DNA of 64,000 bases from Agroathelia rolfsii (Eukaryota; Basidiomycota; Agaricomycetes; Amylocorticiales; Amylocorticiaceae), in NCBI GenBank assembly GCA_018343915.1, contig JABRWF010000007.1, positions 2,666,001 to 2,730,000 of the forward strand, written 5' to 3'. The notes beneath the pieces were generated by a model. That model did not search any database, was not told the DNA's origin, and was given only the letters and a program-made list of their open reading frames with translations. Both the position numbers and the translations under genes were made by a program. Below are positions 13,701 through 24,698 of this stretch, in pieces; within the stretch, counting starts at the first letter, position 1, and the number at the start of each line of letters is the position of its first letter.

Positions 13701-16700
13701 ATGTTGCCCAAGGTTGCAAACCAGCTCATAAATGCTTCCTCTCGGGCGGTTGCCGCAGCGCAATACCAGTCACACGCCCTTCGCAATGTTCTCCAGCTGC
13801 AGACTTCTAGCCCTTCGTCCACCTCTGGTAATATTTGGAACGGAGTAGGGCCTTCAAGCTCCAGTCGCAGTGGTAGCATAAATGGAACCGTACCAAACGG
13901 ATCGAAACAAAATCCGAGCAGTCGTCATTACAACGGTAATACGGTCGGTATACTAAATGTCATGCGCAGGCCATAGCCCATACTAACTTTTTTTACTTAT
14001 ATTTCTTAGTCTAATAATAACGGAATCACGCCCCTCACTGCATCTTCGTCAAAGGACACGGATGGTACCTTGGTAGAATATGAGGAAGGTGAAGAGATTC
14101 AGCCTCGTCTTCCAGGTCGCAGTCGCAAGAGGGGCTCCGGGCTTCGAAGCCGAAGCCACAGTCTTTCTTTGAATCTTACTGAACATGCAGACTTGGGTGT
14201 CTTCAAAACTCTCCAGTTGCATGCTCGTTCGAAGCATGCGCTTGCAGCTCCCTGCGCACATTCACTCGATCATGCTCGCCAAAGTCCCTCTCTCGCTACC
14301 ACGGATAACAATGCCCACAGCGCTGCAATTTTTTCCCCCCAATCATTGTCATCTACCGGCCAATCATCGGCAGGAGTTGTGTCAACGGATCCCGTCATAC
14401 CTCAAACAATACTGGCACCCAATCCTCCAGGCACCGGAAGCGACAATGTCTATCTCCGCGAAATCGCCTCTGCTTACGCTTCTGGTGACTACAACCACGT
14501 TCAGCAAGTGGTGCGAAACCTTCGTGAATCCTCAACGCCTATAACAAGCAAGGAGTTGAACGAGGTTCTTGATGCACTTGCAGCCACCAGACCCAGTGAC
14601 AAACCTTTACACCCTCTTTTGGAAACCTACAATCATTTTGCATCCGGCTCGAAGCCTCTAGTTATTCCCAACGTCGAAACCCATGCTATAATGCTAACAG
14701 CTTTGGCAACACGCGATTACGAGATATATAGAAGTCTCAGCCCACAAGAGGCATCTGTCACCCGTCGTTCGTTCATTCGGGAAAAAAGTGATGCTATCGA
14801 TGAGCTAGCGAAGAACATCAGGAACTTGAAATTGGAGGCCCAGTCCACTTATAAATCCCTTACTGCCCTCTACGATACCGTGTCTGCCGCCGATGGCATT
14901 TTAAGTATTGATGTCCATACAATACTGCTGCGCTCATGCTCTTATCGCGGAGATATTGACCGCGCCATCTCCATCTTCTCGCACTTGGAGGCCATCAAGG
15001 ACGACAAGTTTAGTCCCTCCGCTTTCCTTTATTTGGTCGCCACGTATGCGACTGCCCGGGACTTGGCTGGTGCACGGGTTGTTTTTGAGGAATTCAGAGA
15101 GGCTGCTAGACGGAATCGCATTGCATGGAATAAAGGCATCTTTTCGCGTGAAATCTTGCGATCGCAGATTTGGAACAAGATGATTGATGCACATTTTGCG
15201 TGTGGTGATGCTGCAGGCGCTCTCAGTCTATTGGAGCAAATGATTGATGCACCAGAGCGTCCCATGATGAAACACGGCTCCTTAAAATTTGTTCCTGAAG
15301 ATCCTCCCCTGCCCTCTCAATCAACGTTTACGCACATCATCATCGGTTTCTGCTCCATGGGTGATCTAAACACGGCCATTAGCTGGTTCAAGCGTCTTCT
15401 GTCCCAGCCCATGACCTCTTCGAACGTTCACGTGGGCTCGCGCGAACCTACCCGGCCCAGCCGTGGTTCATGGAATGTGCTCGTCAATTCTCTCCTCCAC
15501 GCAGACAAAGTTCCTGAATTTTATGACCTATACAAGATGGTCATGGAGCGCGATCCCGCTTTCCTGACAGCTGCTGATAGAATGCTACTCGCAGCGCAGG
15601 TGAGCTTCTATGTTCGAGAGAAACAGGACACTATCGATCCAAAGGTCGCCATCTCCATGCTGGATATCACCGCAGAACATACACTGGCTGCTTACAAAAA
15701 TAGCAAGGCGAGCGACGACATGTATCTATCATCACGCATGGACACCGTCGGCTGGCTTCAAGTTGCTTATATGTCCCTAGGCGATCTTGATGGTGCCATT
15801 GGTGTCGTCGAAAAGGCAATATTTGTTTCCCGTGTCGAGCTCGCGAAGAAGGCATCGCATGAAAACTTGAACTTCCCTGACGCCATCGTCACCAATGCCT
15901 TTACCGTCGTCCGCAAGCTCGCCTCAGGCATCCCCATGCACCATTGGCCAAAGCTCTCCTTTGGTCTCGGGTTAAGGCTTTTGCGTTTGGCCATCAGCGT
16001 CGATCTTCGCCCTACTCTCAGCATGTCCTCGGCTCTGCATCATGCTTACAAGCAAGCTGGCAAAGCAGATCTAGATGCACTTACCTCGCAGGAATGGGAG
16101 ATGTTTATCCTTTCAGCAAATTTGGTTAGCTCGGACGCCCTTGTCAAAGTTTTAAAGGACCTTTCCTACCGCAAAGCAGCCACGATGTTCTTCCAGGATG
16201 CTGATGCCGTTGGACGTGTCGCAAATGCCTTTTACCGCAATCATTCAGCTAACGAAGTGGCCGAAATTCTTTCTCATCTTCCATCCGAACGGGAATCGGC
16301 CCTCAAGCGTTCCGAAGAAGACTCAGAGTCCGTCATGTCTTCCAGCCTTTCGGATGTGGTGTCGCACAGCTCCGAACTTACCTCCGGAACCACGCAAAAG
16401 ATCCAATTTGACGTGCCCAGCAGTCAAGCAATCGAAGAAGCATGGAGGACCGTTGGCTTTGACGCTCTCGCTTGTAGTGACAACATCAACTCGATACTTG
16501 CTAGTGGCAGCTATCCAACCTATATTGCTGTTGGCCGAGTCATCAATGGTCTTGGTCGTATTGGTGACATTGAGCGTATGCGCCGGATGTACGAGATCGC
16601 CAAAGTTGTTGTGTCTGCGACTGCAAACAAATATAAAATGGTGGCCTGGACTATGATCGAGAGTCAAATGGTGATTGGCTACGCACACGCGGGGCTCATG

Positions 16701-18048
16701 GACGCCGCACTCATGCACCGCGCTCGTATTCTTGAACGAGGCTGCGTACCATCAGCGGATGCTTACGGAGCCTTGATTCAGAATGTCAAAGATACTACCG
16801 ATGATACTTCCAATGCTATGAGTCTGTTTCAAGAGGCTATAGCTGGCGGTCGCAGAGTTAACACGTATCTCTACAATACCATCATTTCTAAACTGTCTAG
16901 GGCACGCAGAGCCGACGAGGCTCTCGAGCTGTTTTCGCAGATGAAGGCCAACAAGATAGCGGTGTCGAGCATTACTTATGGTGCCCTTATTGCAGCGTGC
17001 TGCCGTGTAGGCGACACTCAGTCCGCGGAAATGCTTTTCCAGGAGATGACTGAGCAACCGAATTTCAAGCCTAGAGTGCCACCCTATAACACGATGATGC
17101 AAATGTATGCGCATATTAAACCCTATCGCGACAAAGTCCTCTTTTACTTCCGTGCCATGACTCAAGCAGGTATCAAGCCTACGGTACACTCGTACAAGGT
17201 AAGTTGTAGTTATATCTGATTGATCTTGATCAGGCTGCTAACGCCTGGACAGCTGCTTTTGGACGCATATGGTTCCGTTGAACCTATCGACATGGACGGC
17301 ATGATGAATGTTCTAAAGGAAATCGAGTTCAAGGGCATGCGCATCCAGGGCGTCCATTGGGCATCGGTCATCAATGCATGGGGATGTGTCAAGAAGGACT
17401 TTGATCGTGCTATCGAAATTTTCGAGACCCTGGAGAATATTTCTAACAGTTCACCTTTACCTGACGCGATCACATATGAGGCGTTGTTCAACGTGCTTGT
17501 AACACATCGCCGTTCGGACCTGCTGCCCCAGTATATTGCGCGCCTTGAACAATCAGGAATTCATATGACTGCCTACATAGCTAATCTAATCATCAAAGAC
17601 CACGCGTTGGGAGGACGGCTGAACGAGGCCAGAACGTTTTTTGAGAGCCTAGCAGATCCACCTGAAGGCGTTGCAGCGACTGGCAATCATGCATCTCACA
17701 CGGATGAGGAACAACAACTGCCAGTTGAAGGTCCCATCTACCGCGAGGTTGGTTGTTTTATGAGCCGTTGTTGACGTCAACATTAATTATGCCTTTTTTA
17801 AATGTAGCCATCAACTTGGGAAAGCATGATTCGAGCTGAATTGGGTGCGGGTAATCGCGAACATGCCATTGCATTATTAAAGAGGCTTGAGGCTCGGTAA
17901 GCGCCTGTTTCTTTATAAGAGAACTCTGTCTAACATAATACACAGAAAATTCCCCGCTGCGGTTTACAAACGCATCAGTGGCATCATGCTTGATAACGAC
18001 GCGGTCTCGCCATGGCCAGCCACACCGATGCCAGACATCTCGGTCTAA
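13701..18048 (+). CDS. Mitochondrial pentatricopeptide repeat (PPR) protein
   Basis: Large helical-repeat protein, probably acting on mitochondrial RNA. The proposed start at 13701 gives a basic, Ser/Ala-rich presequence without acids (MLPKVANQLINASSRAVAAA). Exon 1 probably ends near 13943 and exon 2 starts at 14010; this junction (donor GTCGGT) is the weakest part of the model. Exon 2 runs open to 17198. Clear splices follow at 17199-17252, 17748-17807 and 17897-17945, ending in TAA at 18046-18048, about 1372 aa in all. PPR units are plain in the C-terminal third, for example NTYLYNTIISKLSRARRADE, ITYGALIAACCRVGDTQSAE and VPPYNTMMQMYAHIKPYRDK, then HWASVINAWG and ITYEALFNVLV. More diverged repeats appear around residues 290-520. 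The specific transcript target cannot be told; Pet309/Cya5-type translational activators are one possibility. Confidence 0.8.
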
Positions 18049-18423
18049 AATTTAGAACTACCTTTTTTGTCTTCGTCGTCGCTCATCTCCTGCATTCGCA
18101 TCGCATTCCGCAATCATTCACCTAGAATATGTTGGTACTCGGTCAGCCTTTACCCCTTAGTTAATACATGCTTTGTCTCCCGCTATCTATTCGATACGCA
18201 TGCTACGACCTTTGTATAATTAGACGGCATTTGTATCATAGACATCATCCTTATTAGATAATTTCCACTTGAATAACAGTAACTGCGCGGGGATGTTTCC
18301 ATTTGGCCCGATAAATAAGTTAAGAAAATACATGACGTAAGGATTAAAACAAGATGGATGAGTCTACAACAAAAGATGAATGAGCTATCCAGAAAAAACC
18401 GCCAGACATTGTCCACACTCCGT
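18049..18423. other. Convergent 3' intergenic region
   Basis: This 375-bp gap lies between the 3' ends of the PPR gene and the PDI gene. No gene is seen; it should hold both polyadenylation regions. Confidence 0.6.
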
Positions 18424-20587
18424 TTATTCTTTGCGTGTCTTTTGCTCAGGCGGTCGTCGAGTATCCTCGGGTTCATCGGAGAGAATCTTTCGGATGGCAT
18501 AAATAGCTGCTAGGGCAGCAGCAAAGATGCTACAAATGACAAGAGTGCGGTGAGCAATAATGAAAGCCTCGAGGGCGGCAAGTCGACCGTTGAGATACTG
18601 CAAGAAGAAATGTTTTCATGAGGAAGAGTCCACAGAAGAGAAATAAAGAAGAAAGTGAGCATACACGGGCAAATCGCTCGACAATGTTCTCAGAATGTTT
18701 GGCCTTGATGGTACCGGATATGACGTCTGCGATGGCCGGGAAAATGCTCGTCGAGGATAGTTTGAGAGGCTCGCCATGGCTATCGGCGTCCCAATACACA
18801 AGCGACTTAAGGCAAAAAGGTACATCAGTTGACCCTGCCGTCTACGGCTAATGAAACAAGGAAAAAGGACAGACGAACCTGATGGTCCGTGATGACGACA
18901 CCCTGACTATCGGCTTTGAGGCCATACATGCTCTTCAGCCATTTACCCCACCGATCAGCGTCCATATACACAAAGACAACGTCTCTCTCCTGCAGAAGCT
19001 CTTTGCGCCTCCCCTTGACGGCGTTAGTGTCGTCAGAGATCCAGTGGCGCCATTTCTTGCCCAGTTCGCGTGTCTTTGTTGCCGCGCGTTCATGCGTGGC
19101 CTGCGTCGCAGGTGTGATCACGACAAGCGGGTGGTGCGGTGCATTCATAATTTGTTGGAAATTGTCCTGAGTTAACTCGGTCGCCGACGGGACTCGGTTA
19201 GCTGTGAGTTGTGCTGTGAGGGTAGAGGGCGAAGGGAGAGGGAATAGAGTAAGTGTGCGTAGCGGTGTAGATGCATCAAAATCCTTAAAGATGAGGAGTA
19301 CGGGAGAGGAGGTAGTCAGGTGATATTGACTAAATAACGAGGGAGACGATGAGGCGTAGACGGGTGGTGTGCCTAGTAAGACAGATGCGGTTTGTTTGAG
19401 CAAATCCTGAGACACATGTGAGCAAAGTTATGAGTAGATAAGATGTAATAAGCTAATTACTTACAAGAGCCGCTTGATCGCCGGAGGAATGAAGTAAGAG
19501 ATACACCACAGGATTCTCCGAAACGACGGTCGCCAGATCACTATCCATTTGCAGTTCGTGTACTGGTCTAAGGGATAAAGATGGTTCAGCATATACACAG
19601 ACTTGTTTAAAGCATGAGACCTGTGTCCCAACTTACGGTGCTGCGGCCTTAGTAGTGAATTCTTTGAGTTGATCGATCTTACGGCTGCCGGTATATTCTG
19701 TCTTGACGCCATCAGAGTAGTATAAAAGCGTGGGGTAACCCTCGATGTCTTGAGCTTTGCACAGGGACTTGTGTTCTTCGCAATTGACCTCGGCAATGTT
19801 GAGTTGTCCTTGCATGTGTTTTGCAAGTTGGGCCCAGGTAGGCGCAAGTTTTTTGCAGTGTCCACACCATGGAGCAAAGAACTTGACAAAGACAGGGCCT
19901 TGCGCAAGAAGGTCGGAGAAGGTCTTTGAATCAAGTGGGATAACAGAGCCAGATGGATTCACGGTCGCACGAGTTGACTGTACCCGAAGGGCCGGAACGG
20001 GCGTCGGCGTAGGGGTCTCAGTTGTGATTTCGTCTACCTGGTGGGTTTCTGCCTCGGTAGTGATAGGGGAAGGAGCGTGCTGGAGGAGCCAGTCCTTGAT
20101 ACGGTTGAATTCACGGGCCTGATTATACTGGTCAACGAGCTCGCCATCGCGATAGAGATGCAGTTGGGGATAGCCTTTAACGCCATTGGCGTCGCAGAGA
20201 TCTAAGAGGAGTATACCAGGGATGGCTTAGTCAGAGGTACTCTGCCAGTACGAGAGGGTAGTACTGACCACCATGTGTTGCGCAGTTGATTTGGGCTAGG
20301 TTAATGCCAGCGTCCGGGTTTGCTTTGAAATCCTCTACTAGTTCTCCCCATGTTGGTGCAAAGTGTCTGCAGTGGCTGCAGTATGGGGAGAAATGCTCGA
20401 TGAACCTAGTGGTTGTTAGTCAGCCCATTGCCCTTTACGCAAGCACAACAATAGCGAACCAAATTCCATGGGCAATGGTAGACGCAAAGTTATCTGGTGC
20501 GAGTGCTTCGAGGTCAACGGGGGTTGCACTAGCAATTGCAGCCAGTGCAAGAGCTAGGAGGGAGACCGGCCAGAGGAGGAGATGCAT
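18424..20587 (-). CDS. Membrane-anchored protein disulfide isomerase with two thioredoxin domains
   Basis: ER oxidoreductase of the PDI/TMX type. The start at 20587 gives a signal peptide (MHLLLWPVSLLALALAAIAS, then ATPVDL). Thioredoxin domain 1 has an active site PYCSHCRHFAP (CSHC, unusual), then INLAQINC and GVKGYPQLHLYRDG. A Thr/Pro/Glu-rich linker follows. Thioredoxin domain 2 is classical, FFAPWCGHCKKLAP (CGHC), with EGYPTLLYYSDG. Then come two thioredoxin-fold-like regions without CXXC (around VVYLLLHSSGDQAAL and VVFVYMDADRWGKWLKSMYG). A C-terminal membrane helix (TLVICSIFAAALAAIYAI) precedes a charged cytosolic tail ending QKTRKE, with TAA at 18424-18426. No KDEL is present; anchoring replaces it, and the basic tail could act in ER retention. 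Several short introns lie within. The start is 84 bp from the divergent Cgi121 start. Confidence 0.83.
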
Positions 20588-20671
20588 GGTTGGGCCAAAG
20601 CGTGGTAGGTTGCCACCAACTGCTGAGTGGCCACCGCCAGCTTATCATCTCCATTACAATCATCATCGGCA
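20588..20671. promoter_or_regulatory. Very short divergent promoter of PDI and Cgi121 genes
   Basis: Only 84 bp lie between the PDI ATG (minus) and the first ATG of the Cgi121 frame (plus). No TATA box is evident. The two genes must share regulatory DNA. Confidence 0.45.
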
Positions 20672-21501
20672 ATGACCTCGTCTGCAATCCAGTCTTGTCT
20701 GTATGCCGACTTAGCACACGTGCATATCATCTTATTCGTCGAAGTCAGTAATGCAGCCCAAATAAAAAAACGTATCATTAGCGCAGCAACCGTAGAAGGT
20801 CCTGTCGGCGAGCAGGAGCGCGAGGCAGTCAATTTCGCATTTATCGACGCCCGTCTCGTGCGTCTGCCTTGATAATTCTGTGTGCAAAGAGAACAGCTCA
20901 TTGAGAATTTGTATATATGCCTTGAACTTGTGTTGCTCAGGTCACTAGTCCTTTGCACTTGCAAACTGCTATCTATCAGGCTCTCTTGGCTGCATCTCAG
21001 GATGCCCTTCGTACCAAGACTGTACACTCCGAGATCATTTGGGCTCTCAATCCGACCAACAATGTTTTCAGTCTTCCTATATCGACTTCTGTTGTCCGTT
21101 ACTTATCACCCTCTCATTACATAGATATCTGAGGCCATCAGACGTTATGGCGTATCGGAGACGTCGACCTCTCTTCTTGTGATCCGAGTTGATAATCCGA
21201 CTTCTTCCTCTGCTGAGAGCGTGCTTAATGGCATGAAGGCCGTTGTCGAAGGGAGACCAGTGTCCATTGAACAATTACCAGAAATAACGGATTGGAATAC
21301 CATAAAAAAGGTGCATACATACGCGTTCTGCTCTTCATTCATGATTTGCCCCGCGAACCAACATTAAATTTCTCATTCCAGTACCTCAAATTGAATGGCG
21401 AGCCAGTGATCAAGACCGTTTCCGGCGATCCCAGGAAGGAAAGGGAGATCGTCAACGAGATTGCCATCAGTACAGTGGCAATGAAAAGTGTGGCTACATG
21501 A
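20672..21501 (+). CDS. CGI121: KEOPS/EKC complex subunit Cgi121 (TPRKB homologue)
   Basis: Component of the KEOPS complex (Kae1-Bud32-Cgi121-Pcc1) that makes t6A in tRNA; Cgi121 binds Bud32 and the tRNA CCA end. The first ATG is at 20672 (MTSSAIQSCLYADLAHVHII). Exons 20672-20857, 20941-21063, 21125-21310 and 21382-21501 join in frame to 204 aa. Family blocks are ILFVEVSNAAQIKKRIISAA, AVNFAFIDARLV, LHLQTAIYQALLA, TKTVHSEIIWALNPTNNISE, AIRRYGVSETSTSLLVIRVD and GRPVSIEQLPEITDWNTIKK. All three introns have GT-AG ends. The stop at 21499-21501 is followed after 7 bp by the stop codon of the opposing coilin-like gene. Confidence 0.88.
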
Positions 21502-21508
21502 GAGTCCT

Positions 21509-23385
21509 TCATGCTAATAGCTTCCAGCCATCTAAGATGTCTTCGACGCTGTGTTCCTCTACCGGGTTTTCTGACGAGTTGACCATGCTTTCATCCTCCT
21601 CGCTTTGTATCTGCTTCCGATTACCAAAGGAGACATCCTCTGTCGGTAGCATTGGCTGCAGGCTGATGGATGAGGGCGTAATAGTCACGACGCGATAGAT
21701 AGATAGGAGAAACTCGGGCGTATATGTAATCGGATTGATTGCAAGGGCCTATGTATACGTTCAGTTTAGGTAGAGATGCATTAGTACCAAAAAAAAAACC
21801 TTGCGAGACAACATCGAATTCGGTGTTATGGAGAAAAGCATGTCACGAGAGATAGATACTAGAGTATCCCATCTGTTTTCAGCATCCTGAATAAGGGCTT
21901 GAATATCGGGAGCAGATGCATCAGACTGTTCTTTTGAGGTGGTGGGTAATTGGGCCTGATCTTCGGCGTCATCGTAAGGCAGTTCGACAGGCTCGTCAAC
22001 CTGGGAATCGGAATGCGCAGTTTCCAACCATTCCGCTGATTTTCTATGATTTCTTCTGTCGGAAGCTGGTTCAACGTCGATACTAGTTACGAAGATGTTG
22101 AACGGCAACGTCGTACGTTCCGAAGGCGGGATGAAAATAGGCAAGTGTGCCTGCACAGGCCAAGAGACAGGCTTTTCATAGGAGGCAGAGGATGAAGGGA
22201 AAACAGCAGGGGACAAAGATGCTGATTGGGTAGCGGTATTTTGAGATTGGACAGTATGCGAGACTACGGGAATATCGTTGTCCTTAAAAATAATTTTCCT
22301 GGGCAGCGGATCTGTCTTGAGTTCCGTCTGTGCCCGCTTCTTGTTTTTACTCCTTAACGAAGCCATGGGAACAAACGAACTTCCTTCGTCGGTGGACAAC
22401 GTCGGCTTGATCGATTCTCCCTCCAGTACGTATTCAGCCGTATGAATAACTCCGTACTTTGCCGCTCCTAGAGGGGTGATATTTGCTGCGGAACTGCCTG
22501 CAGGCGGCTCTGGAACGGTGGGGAGTCCATTCGATTTCGCAGCCTGAAGCTTTCGACGGCGACGTAGGTTGCGGCTATGCGTAGATGCCTTACCATGTCC
22601 GGGAGGAACTTGCATGCGAGGTTGGGGATAAGGAACAGGAGGTGTAACTTGGGTTTTGGTGGCTGACATCTTGTGCTGATTATCTTTGGCAACAACGGAG
22701 GTCTTGAGTTGAGCAAGATTCTGCCCTCTGGAGGAAGACTTCGCGGAGTCAAAATCGGAGGAAGAGGAGGAAGATGAAGATGAGCTATCGCTATCCTCCT
22801 GACTTGAATCATTGTCACTTGGAGAAGAGCTCGAAGATGAGATGGATGATTCGCTGGACGATTCTGACATTTGCTCTGAGCTTTTAGTAGCAGTTCTCTT
22901 AAATTTATGGCCGGAGATAGACGGGCCCCCAGTCGGGTCCAATTTGCGCTTGCGCAAATTATGATTTGCATGTTCATCCAGCCGGGTATGAAACTCGGTA
23001 GCAAGACCAATGGAACTGAGGTTTGAAACTTCTTCCTTCAGTCTAACACTACAACATATTTTGTGGTTAGTCATCCTAAATCAAGGAAACCCCAATGGAC
23101 TGTATAAAGGGTTTTGACACACCAAAGAAGATCGCCGTCTCTAAGAATCGAATCCACCTTACTGCTGTCAAGCAATTCAAATTCATCTAAGAATAAAGCA
23201 AGGTTTGTAGGAGTATAAGCTATTCTGGTGTTTGTAGATGAATGACCATAGGTTGTGACAGAAAGGTCGGAACACAATTGTAATATTTTGATTTTTAGAT
23301 CATAGATAGTGTTGGTTGTGACTTCTGTGCAAAGCCAGGCTTTTAGGGGAAACAGTGGTAATGCGGTTTGGACGTTAAGACGCAT
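21509..23385 (-). CDS. COIL: Coilin-like nuclear body protein
   Basis: Coilin organises Cajal bodies and snRNP maturation. The ATG at 23385 starts the ubiquitin-like coilin N-domain: MRLNVQTALPLFPLKAWLC, TIYDLKIKILQLC, LALFLDEFELLDSSKVDSIL, RDGDLL, and after a short intron VRLKEE. An acidic Ser-rich tract (SSSSSSSSSSDFDS and neighbours) and Arg-rich NLRRRRKLQAAKS follow, typical of coilin linkers. The C-terminal part contains VELPYDD, then after a second intron TYTPEFLLSIYRV and LQPMLPTEDVSFG, which may be the atypical Tudor region. The stop is at 21509-21511. Total is about 560 aa. Assignment rests on the N-domain and overall layout; sequence similarity in this family is low. Its start codon is only about 235 bp from the edge of the retrotransposon nest. 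Confidence 0.65.
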
Positions 23386-23626
23386 CAGTCGTTGTATATT
23401 TTATAAGGTAGCTCCGAGTCTCATCATGTAAAACCAACAGCCCTTGTGACAGTGACAAGTGTGACTCTGTAACGTCCCGTCACCCTGTGACAGGTATGTC
23501 ACATAGGTATACCCACCCGTGGATGCTATCCTACTCTTGATGAGCAGAAGGGAGGAGTTTCAATATCTAATGTAATAACTATATAGTTTATTGTCCTATA
23601 TATATAATGATCGACTAGGGGTAGGA
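23386..23626. other. Coilin upstream region up to the transposon border
   Basis: This 241-bp stretch lies between the coilin-like ATG and the first transposon end. It must contain what remains of the native promoter. It ends in the TAGGA target duplication (23622-23626). Confidence 0.5.
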
Positions 23627-24459
23627 TGTTGGAATAGCAATCCGTAGCTATGGAGTATGTGTGACGTAATCACAGTCACGTGTATTGTGACATAGTATTT
23701 AGAGTAGTCGTACATTGTAGTTTGTATCGTGTTACGAGTCGCTCGTTGTATTATAATTTTCTTTTGAATTTTTCATCATTTTTCTGAATCTTTCCTGATT
23801 TTTCTCTATTTTTTGGTATATATATTGTATATTATGTAAGCACACACTCTGATGACTAAGCAAGTCATGTGACCAGTCAACCATGTGACTGGCCATCATG
23901 TGACCACTAGTCATGTAACATATTATGTAAGCAGAGTCTAGAGCATGGGTCCAGATCATGACACCACTTTAGACTCACTATAACAAATAATGGTGCAATA
24001 TCACGCCATACTTAGCATTACTACGCACAGACTATGTGTTATGAGTTGGACATTTTTCGCCTTTTCTTTACGGACCTGTACATATTTTTATTATATTTTT
24101 ACGATTTTATTTCATTAAGATACAGACAAAATACCTTGTAGGCGACGTCTTGACGCACGTGTGACTGGCTGTATTAGCCCCACGTGACAGGAGTGCTCGT
24201 GACAAGAGTATATTAGGAAGGCGGAGTCTAGATCATTCCTTTTCATCAAAAGATCTAGACTCAGGAACCAGGGTCGTTCCGATCACTGTGCAATTACTAA
24301 GGAGTACTAGACTCATCACTCCGATCGGTTGCTCATTGGACTTAGGCACAAAGCACTGCCCCTGCATTTTACATGTTCCTGCTTACGAACCCCAGCTGCA
24401 CACAGACCATCAAGGCTGCACACGGGCCCTTTCATTTATGTATAAATACAAGCATGTAA

Positions 24460-24507
24460 GCCCTTACCTGAACCTTAGCTTCGACCTTCTCGCCTTCAGG
24501 TAAGGGC
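24460..24507 (+). promoter_or_regulatory. Dyad around predicted start and self-primer in LTR A
   Basis: GCCCTTACCTGAA (24460-24472) and TTCAGGTAAGGGC (24495-24507) are a perfect 13-bp inverted repeat. The 22-base loop contains AGCTTCGACCT (24477-24487), complementary to the primer-binding segment at 26565-26575. TATAAATA begins 36 bases before the 11-mer. Confidence 0.7.
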
Positions 24508-24559
24508 ACCCCCCACATTTGTATGCTCACATAAATACTAATATATATCTCGCCTTCAG
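24500..24559 (+). other. Candidate 60-nt spliceosomal intron in LTR A
   Basis: Donor CAG/GTAAGG, branch-like TACTAAT (24537-24543) 16 bases before the acceptor, and acceptor TTCAG/G fit a fungal intron. It would lie in the 5' leader just after the predicted transcript start. TCTCGCCTTCAGG is repeated at both borders. Confidence 0.5.
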
Positions 24560-24698
24560 GCTTGTTATTCCTAGCCCACACCCCCTCTCTCTATCCCCCT
24601 TACCTATTTAGTGTAAGGCCTCAACGGCAACTAAGTAGTATACGTAAGCCCTAGTACCAGAGGGCATTCTGAGTCATAAAGTCCTCAATACAAGGAGG

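Noticed and set aside
16323..16718. Minus-strand frames inside the PPR gene (also 16752-17189)
   Set aside because: Shadows of a long plus-strand coding exon that shows clear PPR motifs.
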